Source: JAFDYH01 sp049840875
Lineage (GTDB): Bacteria > Bacteroidota > Bacteroidia > Chitinophagales > Chitinophagaceae
DNA length: 64,000 nucleotides
Direction of reading: 5' to 3'
NCBI GenBank assembly: GCA_049840875.1
Contig: JASGJE010000002.1
Location: 476,865 to 540,864, forward strand
In this document: positions 43,511 to 52,062 of the stretch, piece after piece
Layout: every line of letters begins with the position of its first letter
How positions within the stretch are numbered: the first letter of the stretch is position 1
Position numbers and translations under genes: made by a program
Notes under the pieces: generated by a model
What the model saw: only the letters and a program-made list of their open reading frames with translations
Database searches by the model: none
What the model was told of the DNA's origin: nothing

Positions 43511-44863
43511 TCACTTTATTGAATTTTCAATATTCGCCTTCACCCTCGGTATAAGATAAATTTCTTTTTGTCTTCCGTTGATAAAGCGAAAACCTTTTTC
43601 TCCGAAAAAACCATCTTCTTCCAGCATAATGCGCACATTCTTTTTCCATTCAGGAATTTCTGTCGTAGCATTTAGTTCTATTGAATAAGCAGTATTTAGC
43701 TGCATCGGATATTCTCCCACGCCCGGCACTCCATTCTGCATGTCCCACATACCTATCGTGGCGCCTGCAGCATGTCCGTGAAATCCTAACGAATGAGTAT
43801 AAATTGATGGTTGAATGTTTTCAGCCTTTGCCTGCGCCAATGCATCATGTAAGATCTGGTTACCGGTTTTACCTTCTTTGAATTGTGAAGTAAGAATATC
43901 CTGCAACCGATTACCGTTTTCAAATGCCTTACGTATGCTTGCAGGCACAGAAGTTTCACCCGGACGTAATACATAAGCGTGTTCCTGCACATCGGTATTC
44001 AGCCGGAGATAAGTGATGCCGAAATCGCAATGTAACAGATCGCCGCTCATAATTATTTCATCATCCGGTCTTGTGGAAAAACTGCGTGTTTGCCCGTTGT
44101 TTTGAGGATCGCTTCGCTGAATATCAATTGTAGGATGAAACCATGTCGTTAATCCAAGGTCGCTTATTTTCTGCCGCAGCCACCATACTACATCTTCAGT
44201 GGTAGTAATACCAGGCGTGATTACTTTTTCAGAAAATGCTTCTTCGATGATGCGGTGGCTGATATCGATTAATTGCGGGTAGATTTCCATTTCCCTTGCA
44301 GTTCTTGTTTCCAGCCACGCTACAGCCAGTTTTTCGGCTGATACGATTTTTGCTTTCAACGTAGCTGGAAGTTTGGAAGTGAATTGCAGGTATTCGGTAT
44401 GATCTAATCCGTCGGCATGACCAAAAACTTCAGAATAATCCAATGCAATTTTTTTTGGGTTACGTGTCGTAATCAAATCGATCAGGGCGTCCCATTGATC
44501 GGGAAACTTCTGCATATCCCACGATGCTTTGATGTTTTTGCCAACATTATATCTTGCGATTGCCAGTTTATCGTATTGCTTCTTTGCAGGATTATTATAA
44601 AATACAAGTATCGTTCTCCTTCTTGCAGAAAGCCACGTAGCGGGTAGCATCGTTTTAAGAACGGGATCTTCATTATACTCTCTCGAAATGATCACCCACA
44701 TATCGATGCCACTCTTTTCCATCAACGTTGGAAGAAGACTGTCTAGCCGTTCATTGAGTAGTTCGTCTGTTACACGGGCCTGTTCTCTTAATGAAAGTAC
44801 CTGGGCATTCAGAAAATGAATTGAAAGAAAGAAGCAGAAAGCGAATAGGAATAATTTTCTCAT
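43511..44863 (-). CDS. exported M24-family aminopeptidase (Xaa-Pro type)
   Basis: The start at 44863 gives a signal peptide (RKLFLFAFCFFLSIHFLNAQ) and a 450-residue protein. The creatinase/prolidase fold has its N-terminal domain (GIDMWVIISREYNEDP) and the metal site in the C-terminal one: Asp in LLHCDFGITY, Asp in LNTDVQEHAY, His in LGFHGHAAGATIG, Glu in SIELNATTE and Glu in IMLEEDGFFGEKG. It probably removes N-terminal residues before proline from peptides in the periplasm. Confidence 0.9.
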   Translation of the reverse strand: MRKLFLFAFCFFLSIHFLNAQVLSLREQARVTDELLNERLDSLLPTLMEKSGIDMWVIISREYNEDPVLKTMLPATWLSARRRTILVFYNNPAKKQYDKLAIARYNVGKNIKASWDMQKFPDQWDALIDLITTRNPKKIALDYSEVFGHADGLDHTEYLQFTSKLPATLKAKIVSAEKLAVAWLETRTAREMEIYPQLIDISHRIIEEAFSEKVITPGITTTEDVVWWLRQKISDLGLTTWFHPTIDIQRSDPQNNGQTRSFSTRPDDEIIMSGDLLHCDFGITYLRLNTDVQEHAYVLRPGETSVPASIRKAFENGNRLQDILTSQFKEGKTGNQILHDALAQAKAENIQPSIYTHSLGFHGHAAGATIGMWDMQNGVPGVGEYPMQLNTAYSIELNATTEIPEWKKNVRIMLEEDGFFGEKGFRFINGRQKEIYLIPRVKANIENSIK

Positions 44864-44933
44864 GTTGTGTGATTGTCTGCAAATATAAGTGTGCGACAAT
44901 TACACGTTTCAGAAACAGCGACTGAAAAATCTT

Positions 44934-45398
44934 TTATTGCGGGCAGTTTATTTTTTTCAGAACGACAGTGTCGCTGTAAGTAAGTCCGGCAACATTTTTA
45001 AACACCATTTTCCCATCCTTATCTTCTGCCTCGCCGTATCCTTCAGCATATGCATCGCCTTTTTTGAGAAATGCTACTTCTCTTACCGAGACAATACCTT
45101 CAGACTTGAATTCATAATCAGCGAGCAACGTGTCGCCACGCATTTCACCTTGTATGACGCCCTGGTTCATATCTTTCCCGGAAAATTTATATTCAAGATC
45201 GCCGCTTACAGAATGATCGCTTACGGTAAACCTCAATGTCACTGAATCCTTATTGTTAGTATAAAAGTAACATTCAGTTTTGCTGGTTGCTGGTTTTCCG
45301 GCGCTGCTGTCTGTTTCGGTATTGTTGTTAGTTGTTGTATTATTATTACACGAGGAAGAAATAAGAACGATCAAAGGCAAAACGATAAACGACTTCAT
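44934..45398 (-). CDS. uncharacterised lipoprotein
   Basis: A 154-residue protein with a lipoprotein signal (FIVLPLIVLISSSCNNN) followed by an Asn/Thr-rich linker. The body is beta-rich with an MlpA/lipocalin-like alternation (SVSGDLEYKFSGKDMNQGVI, GDTLLADYEFKSEGIVSVRE). No enzyme motif. Close to the aminotransferase gene on the same strand. Confidence 0.8.
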   Translation of the reverse strand: MKSFIVLPLIVLISSSCNNNTTTNNNTETDSSAGKPATSKTECYFYTNNKDSVTLRFTVSDHSVSGDLEYKFSGKDMNQGVIQGEMRGDTLLADYEFKSEGIVSVREVAFLKKGDAYAEGYGEAEDKDGKMVFKNVAGLTYSDTVVLKKINCPQ

Positions 45399-45425
45399 GG
45401 ATTTGGTTATTTTCTATTGATAAAT

Positions 45426-46544
45426 TTAAGTCATTATTTCTTTTAACGACTTTGTAAATGCCTGCATTTCATTTTCCGTACCCATAGTAACCCTGCACCA
45501 TTTGCCTCCGAAGTGTTCGCGATGCTGCACATAGATATTTCTTGCTTCCATTTCTTTGGTCAGGTCTTTCTTTATCTTATCGATATTGAACAGAATAAAG
45601 TTTGCCGATGAAGGAATATAATCCAGCTTTAATTCCTTGAAAGTATTGTAACAAAGTTCTTTGGATGCTGCTGTTTTCTGCTTGCAATCTTTTACGAAAT
45701 CTTTATCATCCAGCGAGGCGCTTGCTGCGGCAATGCTCGCTGCACTCAGATTAGCATCGGGCCAGGGCTGTAATGCGGCCAATCGTTTGATCATAGAAGG
45801 ATGCGCAATAGCATAACCAACACGGGCGCCTGCGAGTCCATATATTTTTGAAAATGTTTTAGCCACAATTACATTGGGTTTGTTGACAGCCCATGATGCG
45901 AGTGATGGCAGATCAGCGTACTCCGTATAAGCTTCGTCAATAAATACAGTATTGGATTCGAAAGATAACCGTTGCTCATCTTCTACGAACTTCTTTATAT
46001 TATCCTGATCGATAAAAGTTCCGGTTGGGTTGTTTGGGTTGCAGATATAGATGAAGGCAGGGCCTATGCTTTTAGAATGCACTTGCATTTTTGGTAAATC
46101 ATATTTTTTATCTTTATCGAGGGGGACTTTCGTTATGTTTTTGTACCCAAACGTTTCCGCTTGCTTTTGCCAGAAACTATACGCGGGGTCAGCTACTATA
46201 TAACGTTGCCAATTTGCTGCGATCAATAATGCCAGACCAATGATTTCCGATGATCCTGCGCCCATCAAAATGTTTTCATCTTTCACAGACCATTGCGCTG
46301 CTAACTTCTTTTTCAAATCACTTATGGCACTATCTGGATAGCGGTTAGAAGACAGATAATGATCCAGTATTGCCTGTCTCGCCAATGGTGATGGCCCGTA
46401 CGGATTTTCATTGCTGTTTAAAAGAATTTGATTTGATTCCGGTTTGAATATATTTTTTTGTTTGGCAAATAAATTATCACCTAAACCAATTGCCCCAACA
46501 AGCATTGTAGTTTGTTTGATCCAATTCCTTCTGTCAGAATACAT
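45426..46544 (-). CDS. class I/II aminotransferase (histidinol-phosphate type) with Tat-like leader
   Basis: A 372-residue PLP enzyme. The first residues SDRRNWIKQTTMLVGAIG look like a twin-arginine signal (RRNWIK). The HisC-like features follow: LLNSNENPYGPSPLARQAIL, GAGSSEIIGLALL, ICNPNNPTGTF, DEAYTEYA and the Schiff-base lysine in AKTFSKIYGLAGARVGY. HisC relatives transaminate histidinol phosphate and aromatic or branched-chain keto acids. Export by Tat would allow folding with PLP in the cytosol first. It is followed upstream by a Tat-leader amidase gene, 54 bp apart, so both may act together in the periplasm. Confidence 0.88.
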   Translation of the reverse strand: MYSDRRNWIKQTTMLVGAIGLGDNLFAKQKNIFKPESNQILLNSNENPYGPSPLARQAILDHYLSSNRYPDSAISDLKKKLAAQWSVKDENILMGAGSSEIIGLALLIAANWQRYIVADPAYSFWQKQAETFGYKNITKVPLDKDKKYDLPKMQVHSKSIGPAFIYICNPNNPTGTFIDQDNIKKFVEDEQRLSFESNTVFIDEAYTEYADLPSLASWAVNKPNVIVAKTFSKIYGLAGARVGYAIAHPSMIKRLAALQPWPDANLSAASIAAASASLDDKDFVKDCKQKTAASKELCYNTFKELKLDYIPSSANFILFNIDKIKKDLTKEMEARNIYVQHREHFGGKWCRVTMGTENEMQAFTKSLKEIMT

Positions 46545-46598
46545 AGTATTTAGTTTTGAAAAGGAGATAAGAAGAGATCAGCTATAGAGGTTTTTTAC

Positions 46599-48224
46599 TT
46601 AACTCAACTTCGCTGTTGGTAAAAACCCAGGTTCTCTTCTGTGTTGCGTCAATTGTTCGTAAGCGAATGCAATCTTTATCAATGTTGGTTCGCTCCATGC
46701 TTTGCCAAAAAATGAAATGCCAACCGACAACCCGAAAATATAACCTACAGGTACAGTAATATGCGGATAACCTGCGACTGCAGAAGGAGAGGAGTAGCCA
46801 CCGGAGAAATGATCGCCGTTGATTAAATCAGTTAGCCATGGTGTACCGCCGGTCGGTGCAATCATTGCGTCGAGTTTTTCTTTGTTCATGATTGCATCAA
46901 TTCCTTCTTCTCTTGATAAGCGATGATTTTTTGCCAAAGCGTCCAAATATACTTTATCCGTAAGCGGCCCTTTTTCCTGCGCTTTGATAAATGTATCCTG
47001 CCCGAAATATTTCATCTCTGCATCTTTATTTTTTTCATTGAAGTCGATGATATCTTTCAATGTCTTTACCTGCACTTTTGGTGACAAACCGCTGAGGTAA
47101 GTATTCAGGTCTGCTTTCAGTTCATATAAGAGCACTTCGAATTCAGTATCGCCATACTCATCCGTATGTGGTATTTCTACCGGATCAACTATCACGGCGC
47201 CGGCTTTTTTCATCACATCAATTGCATCATTCATCAGTTTATCATTCTGCGCACTGATGCCAAAATATTTCCGGGCAACGCCAATCCGCATTCCTTTCAA
47301 TCCGTTTGGATCAAGATAAATGGTATAATCTGTAAAACTTTTTCCAACGCTGTCATTGGTTGCTATATCACGGGTGTCGGTTCCCGTTAGAGCGCCGAGC
47401 AATATTGCCGCATCTTTTACTGTACGCGCCATCGGGCCAGCAGTATCCTGGCTGTGTGCGATTGGTATAATGCCTGAGCGGCTGATTAATCCTAGCGTGG
47501 GTTTAATACCAACTAATGAATTATGCGTGGATGGACAAACGATAGAACCATCAGTTTCTGTACCGATTCCGGCGACAGCGAGATTGGCTGCAACCGCAGC
47601 TCCCGTACCTGAACTTGAGCCACAGGCATTACGATCAAGCGCATATGGACTTTTGGTTAATCCTCCTCGACCACTCCAACCACTCGTTGAACGGGATGAA
47701 CGTATATTCGCCCATTCACTTAAATTGGTTTTAGCAATGATGATAGCCCCCGCTTCTCTTAGCTTCTGCGCAACAAACGAATCTTTCAACGCGATTGAAT
47801 CGGCAAGCGCTAAAGAACCTGCAGTTGTTTTCATTTTATCTGCTGTATCAATGTTGTCTTTTATCACAACAGGTATACCATGCAACGGGCCTCGTAGTTT
47901 ACCAGCTTTTCTTTCCACATCCAACGTTTTAGCGATGGCGACTGCATCCGGGTTTGTTTCAATGATCGAATTGATGGCGGGACCGGCTTTGTCTATTTTG
48001 CGAATTCTTTCCAGGTAAGTATTTACAAGTTCTTCAGAAGTGTATTGTCCTCCTTTAAGTTTCGCCTGCAGGTCGGTAATGGTTATCTCACTCAACTCGA
48101 AATCGTCACGAAAAGGAACCGGAGTTGTTTCTTTAGCGTTAGTAGTGGGTGTGGAGCAAGATTCTGCAACCACGGAGGCAACGCCTGCGAGAGCGGCGCT
48201 GGTCAAGAAATCTCTTCTTTTCAT
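46599..48224 (-). CDS. amidase-signature amidase with Tat signal
   Basis: A 541-residue protein with the clear twin-arginine leader KRRDFLTSAALAGVASVV. The amidase signature is complete: Lys in GIPVVIKDNIDTAD, the Gly/Ser-rich GSSSGTGAAVAANLAVAG and the Ser nucleophile region TDGSIVCPSTHNSLVGIKPT. These enzymes hydrolyse amide bonds by a Ser-cisSer-Lys triad; GatA-like and peptide-amidase relatives are known. It acts after export. The precise amide is unknown. It is transcribed ahead of the Tat-leader aminotransferase. Confidence 0.92.
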   Translation of the reverse strand: MKRRDFLTSAALAGVASVVAESCSTPTTNAKETTPVPFRDDFELSEITITDLQAKLKGGQYTSEELVNTYLERIRKIDKAGPAINSIIETNPDAVAIAKTLDVERKAGKLRGPLHGIPVVIKDNIDTADKMKTTAGSLALADSIALKDSFVAQKLREAGAIIIAKTNLSEWANIRSSRSTSGWSGRGGLTKSPYALDRNACGSSSGTGAAVAANLAVAGIGTETDGSIVCPSTHNSLVGIKPTLGLISRSGIIPIAHSQDTAGPMARTVKDAAILLGALTGTDTRDIATNDSVGKSFTDYTIYLDPNGLKGMRIGVARKYFGISAQNDKLMNDAIDVMKKAGAVIVDPVEIPHTDEYGDTEFEVLLYELKADLNTYLSGLSPKVQVKTLKDIIDFNEKNKDAEMKYFGQDTFIKAQEKGPLTDKVYLDALAKNHRLSREEGIDAIMNKEKLDAMIAPTGGTPWLTDLINGDHFSGGYSSPSAVAGYPHITVPVGYIFGLSVGISFFGKAWSEPTLIKIAFAYEQLTQHRREPGFLPTAKLS

Positions 48225-48253
48225 ATTGCGTTGGCGGTTTTGTAAAATGAAAG

Positions 48254-49234
48254 CTAACGAATTAATTGTTTGGTCACACCTTCTTTCGTAATGGTTATTG
48301 GCTTAATAAGGCCATCCTTGTCAAAATACATGTGCTCAATACAGGTCTCTCTTGAATTGCCATCTGTCTCGGTATAGGGGCGACGGTGATAAATAATATA
48401 CCATTTATCTTCTCCCGGCACTTTGATCACCGAATGATGGCCTGCGCCATTTGCTATTTTAGGATCCTGCTGCAATATCTTACCAATGCGTTTGAAAGGA
48501 CCAAACGGCGAATCAGCAATAGCATAAGCAACGCTGTAATCGGGGCCCGTCCATCCGCCTTCAGACCACATAAAATAATATTTCTCATTCCGGATAAACA
48601 TAAACGGACCTTCTACATAACCATCCGGTGTAATTTCTTTAAACGTTAGCGTATCGTGAAGGGGAACGAAGCCTGTAAAATCAGCATTGAGCTTTGCAAT
48701 ATTACAATGACGCCATCCGCCATAAATAAGGTAGTGGTCGCCGTTAGCATCGGTAAATACAAACTGATCGATTGGCTGGGCGCCGTTATGAAATTTATCA
48801 AGGAGCGGCTTACCAAGATAATCGGTGAAAGGCCCTGCCGGATTATCGGCGACAGCAACACCGATGCCTCCGTATTGCTGATCATTCTGAATATCGTTAG
48901 CGCCGAAAAAGAAATAGTATTTGCTGTTCAATTCAGTGATGGATGGCGCCCACATCGCCCGTTTCGCCCATTTGATCGCCGATGAATCAAGTATATGCGG
49001 ATGTTTTGTCCAGTGTATTAAATCCGTTGATGAAAAAGCGTCGAAGAAAACCTGCTGCTCATATTTTGCTGAGTAAGTAGGATAGACCCAGTATGTTTTG
49101 CCAAATATCGCTCCTTCAGGATCTGCATACCAACCGGGAAATAGTGGATTGCCGGAAGTTTTCTTTTCCGATTGGGCGAATAAAAGAGAACTAACTAACA
49201 AAGCCAATGCGAGAAACAAGGTTTTTATCATCAA
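48254..49234 (-). CDS. exported glycoside hydrolase family 43 protein
   Basis: A 326-residue five-bladed beta-propeller hydrolase with signal peptide ending at LLFAQ. The three GH43 acids are visible: Asp in FPGWYADPEG, Asp in GAQPIDQFVF and Glu in GYVEGPFMF. The blades begin STDLIHWTKHPHIL and SKYYFFFGANDIQND. The family includes arabinofuranosidases, xylosidases and arabinanases acting on plant polysaccharides. Ends 29 bp from the amidase start. Confidence 0.92.
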   Translation of the reverse strand: MMIKTLFLALALLVSSLLFAQSEKKTSGNPLFPGWYADPEGAIFGKTYWVYPTYSAKYEQQVFFDAFSSTDLIHWTKHPHILDSSAIKWAKRAMWAPSITELNSKYYFFFGANDIQNDQQYGGIGVAVADNPAGPFTDYLGKPLLDKFHNGAQPIDQFVFTDANGDHYLIYGGWRHCNIAKLNADFTGFVPLHDTLTFKEITPDGYVEGPFMFIRNEKYYFMWSEGGWTGPDYSVAYAIADSPFGPFKRIGKILQQDPKIANGAGHHSVIKVPGEDKWYIIYHRRPYTETDGNSRETCIEHMYFDKDGLIKPITITKEGVTKQLIR

Positions 49235-49380
49235 TATCTTTTATACGAATCTAATCTTTTTTGAAGGGAAAGTTTACAGGTGATTCGTATCTGCCTCTCA
49301 TGTCTGGACAGTTTGGAGCCGGCAGTAATAAATTTTTTGTCGCAGCTTAATATCTATCTCCAAACTCACATTGACATTTC

Positions 49381-49779
49381 TCACATCCCTTTTTCCATCA
49401 ACAGCACATTGAATTTATGGCCATCAGGATCGGCAAAAGCAAAACCATAATAACCCGCTTCATCTCTGCCCACTTTATTAAAAATGGTACCACCAGCTTT
49501 TTTAACTTTTTCCGCCCATTCTTTTACTTCCGCTTCGGTGTCTGCAGAAAGCGTGAAGATGATTTCACTTTTAGTCGAAGATTGCGGAGTTAAGTATTCA
49601 TCTATCTGTGAGCCCTGTTCAAAAAAATGAATTACAAAACCATCATCACCAAAAAGAAAGCTTGCTAATTTTGGATAGTTGTTTGTTCCATTTGGCGCAA
49701 AGCCTAAATGTGTATAGAATTGATTGGTGCGCTTTACATCCTTTACACTGAAATTGGCCCAGATCTTTTTTGCTTTCAT
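49381..49779 (-). CDS. VOC-family protein
   Basis: A 132-residue protein from the ATG at 49779 (the start at 49806 adds nine residues). It has the VOC pattern IWANFSVKDVKRTNQFYTHL at the N-terminus and GFAFADPDGHKFNVLLME at the C-terminus. The middle VIHFFEQGSQ region matches the PhnB/glyoxalase-like subgroup. Reaction unknown. Confidence 0.85.
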   Translation of the reverse strand: MKAKKIWANFSVKDVKRTNQFYTHLGFAPNGTNNYPKLASFLFGDDGFVIHFFEQGSQIDEYLTPQSSTKSEIIFTLSADTEAEVKEWAEKVKKAGGTIFNKVGRDEAGYYGFAFADPDGHKFNVLLMEKGM

Positions 49780-49858
49780 TATACTTGGTTTTGAAATAGT
49801 GTTCAATAATTACGCCAAGGTGTTGATTAGTTTTTATAGCGGATAATGTTTGCGACAC

Positions 49859-50650
49859 CTACACCATCTTCGCGATTAACTCTTTCATTAGTTTATAAGC
49901 TACCATCGCGGTAACATTATTTACATCGCGAACAGGATTGTATTCAACAATATCTGCGCCCACTACCGGCACATTGATTTGTTGTATAATGCGGATTAAT
50001 TCTCTTGTGCTCATTCCACCAGGCTCGTGGTGAGAAATGCCCGGCGCAAAAGCTGGATCCAGAACATCAATGTCGAGAGAAATATAGAGTGGCGATTGCA
50101 AAGTGTTCAGGAAAGAGTAATTTAAATCTTTCATCTCCACGATGCGCACATTATATTTACTCGCCTGTTCCCGTTGATGCGTTGTCAATGTACGGATACC
50201 GACCTGCGTAAGGGAATTTATTTTTCCGGTTTCCACTATTCTCGCAAATGGTGATGCATGTGAATAAGGATTATTATCGAAATTTTCATAGAGGTCGCCA
50301 TGCGCATCAAGATGTAAAATATTCAATTTGTTATACTTTTCTGCGAAAGCATCAATGACAGGATAACTAACGGAATGATCGCCCCCAAGTGAAATGATCT
50401 TATCATCATTCGTTAATAAACTTTTTATTTTTTGTTTTATGATATTAAATGCGTTCTCAGGATTTGTATCAGCAAAATGAATATCACCTTCGTCTATATA
50501 GGTAACTCCTTCTTTTATTTCCATTCCATTTTCTGCAAAGCTGTTTGCCGAACCTTCAGTGTCCATTAATCGTATTCGTGGCGGGGCCAGTGCAGGGCCT
50601 TTAAGAAAAGAAGAATTATTGTCAAAAGGAATTCCTGTTAATCGGATCAT
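49859..50650 (-). CDS. agmatinase/arginase-family ureohydrolase
   Basis: A 263-residue protein with all the dimanganese motifs of the ureohydrolases: SLGGDHS, LHLDAHGDLYE and SLDIDVLDPAFAPG, and the ending MVAYKLMKELI. The PGISHHEPGGMS loop is typical of agmatinase-like members. It would split agmatine or a related guanidino compound to urea and an amine. It is directly preceded by a DUF1801 gene (one base between the stop and start codons). Confidence 0.9.
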   Translation of the reverse strand: MIRLTGIPFDNNSSFLKGPALAPPRIRLMDTEGSANSFAENGMEIKEGVTYIDEGDIHFADTNPENAFNIIKQKIKSLLTNDDKIISLGGDHSVSYPVIDAFAEKYNKLNILHLDAHGDLYENFDNNPYSHASPFARIVETGKINSLTQVGIRTLTTHQREQASKYNVRIVEMKDLNYSFLNTLQSPLYISLDIDVLDPAFAPGISHHEPGGMSTRELIRIIQQINVPVVGADIVEYNPVRDVNNVTAMVAYKLMKELIAKMV

Positions 50651-50651
50651 T

Positions 50652-51134
50652 TCATTTCTTTTTCTTCGGTATACTAATGCCCGGACGTTTCTTTTTGGGT
50701 GAGATTGATTTTACAATCGTCATACCATGTACAATTTCACTTTTGTCTTTCACTTTTGCCAATGAATTAGCATAAGCTTCTTTCAATAATTTTTTGATGT
50801 ATTGCTTTGGAAAATCTTCTTTTTTTGCTACAACAACATACCGGTATTGATTCCCTTTTCCCAATAGTCTTTTTTCAGGATCTGCTATCTGGGTGCCATA
50901 GAAAAAACCAAAATGCGCATATTTAGGAAGCGCTGCTATGGAGCAAAATGTATGACTTAGCTTTTCTGTAATCGACCAGCCAAAAGCAACCGCGTTATAA
51001 TTATCGTAAATCAGTTCATTTGTTTTCGGATAAAGGTCCCATGCGAAATCGCGTAGCCATAAAACGATCTCAATAACCTCTGGCGGATAAGGCTCGAGGA
51101 ATTTCAGTAAATCCTTGTTTTGTTCCTTGCTCAT
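50652..51134 (-). CDS. DUF1801-domain protein
   Basis: A 160-residue protein. The DUF1801 fold is marked by YPPEVIEIVLWLRDFAWDLY, ELIYDNYNAVAFGWSI, FCSIAALPKYAHFGFFYGTQ and RYVVVAKKEDFPKQYIKKLL. The C-terminal tail is strongly basic (PKKKRPGISIPKKKK). Such proteins are small YdhG/YjbR-like proteins of unknown role. It is coupled to the agmatinase gene. Confidence 0.88.
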   Translation of the reverse strand: MSKEQNKDLLKFLEPYPPEVIEIVLWLRDFAWDLYPKTNELIYDNYNAVAFGWSITEKLSHTFCSIAALPKYAHFGFFYGTQIADPEKRLLGKGNQYRYVVVAKKEDFPKQYIKKLLKEAYANSLAKVKDKSEIVHGMTIVKSISPKKKRPGISIPKKKK

Positions 51135-51246
51135 AGCATGCTGAAGTTAACAAGAAAAAAGCAGCATCTTCGAAAGTATCTTAAACTTCATTCTTTATCT
51201 AATTATCCGGATAAACCGGGCCGTTGTTTTTTTCGTACTTTAAATT

Positions 51247-51828
51247 ATGAAGTATTGGAAATTGGGTATTGCATTTCTGCTGCTGACCTTTACTGCTACC
51301 GCACAGTCGGAGTTCATACAATTCAATAAGGAGCGTATCAATATCACCCGAAACGGAATGATGGTATTAGGTTCGTGGGGCGCCGTCAATACGATCACAG
51401 GCGCTATCGGGTGGGCAACGTCGAAAGGCGAAGCGAAATATTTTCACCAGATGAATTTTATATGGGGCGCTACGAATACCGCAATTGCAGCTTCATCATT
51501 TATAGGAATACGAAAAAGACCAACGGATTTATCAGCTTCAAAAACATTGCAGGCGCAATCAGCCATTGAAAAAACTTTTTTGATCAATGCGGGTCTCGAT
51601 CTCGTTTATATCAGCGCTGGTATCTTTTGTAAAGAGAAAGCAAAGAACGTATCTGATGCCGAACGGTATAAAGGCTATGGAAATAGTTTATTGTTGCAGG
51701 GTGGAGGATTGCTTTTATTTGATGCTATAATGTACATTACTAATACAAAACACGGTAAACAACTTTATAAATTGCTTGATAAAGTACAATTTTCAGGTAG
51801 TAGTGTTGGGGTTTTATTGAAATTCTAA
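51247..51828 (+). CDS. uncharacterised membrane protein
   Basis: A 193-residue protein with a signal-like start (KYWKLGIAFLLLTFTATAQ) and three or four further hydrophobic segments (NGMMVLGSWGAVNTITGAIG, FIWGATNTAIAASSFIGI, FLINAGLDLVYISAGIFC, LLLQGGGLLLFDAIMYI). It looks like a Bacteroidota DUF of the 6992 kind, but I am not sure. Function unknown. It is transcribed away from the DUF1801 gene. Confidence 0.78.
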   Translation: MKYWKLGIAFLLLTFTATAQSEFIQFNKERINITRNGMMVLGSWGAVNTITGAIGWATSKGEAKYFHQMNFIWGATNTAIAASSFIGIRKRPTDLSASKTLQAQSAIEKTFLINAGLDLVYISAGIFCKEKAKNVSDAERYKGYGNSLLLQGGGLLLFDAIMYITNTKHGKQLYKLLDKVQFSGSSVGVLLKF

Positions 51829-51832
51829 TACC

Positions 51833-51982
51833 TCAATGTGATTTAAAATACTGCACATCCCGTTCATGTTTTTTTGCAGCCGCCAACGAGGAAAATGTTC
51901 CCAGGTTTCTGCGCTTGTTTGTCTTTGGATTTTTCTTGCGAGAATACAAACGGTATTCGCCTGACTTTAATTTGCGGATCAT
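51833..51982 (-). CDS. small basic conserved protein (49 residues)
   Basis: An open frame from ATG at 51982 to TGA at 51833 reads MIRKLKSGEYRLYSRKKNPK, then TNKRRNLGTFSSLAAAKKHE and ends in RDVQYFKSH. The pattern 'MIRKLKSGEYRLYSRK ... KRRNLGTF ... A..HE..VQYFK' is that of a short basic protein that I recognise from many bacteria. Function unknown; possibly nucleic-acid binding by charge. It is convergent with the membrane protein gene at 51828. Confidence 0.8.
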   Translation of the reverse strand: MIRKLKSGEYRLYSRKKNPKTNKRRNLGTFSSLAAAKKHERDVQYFKSH

Positions 51983-52062
51983 ATCTTTCGTTTAAAAATG
52001 ATACAATCAATCATCATGCCCGACTGGGAGAAGTTATTAGTCCAGAAAGTCCGGAGTCAATA

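Noticed and set aside
47356..48018. Plus-strand open frame of 220 codons over the amidase gene
   Set aside because: Antisense to the amidase-signature region, whose motifs are complete on the other strand.
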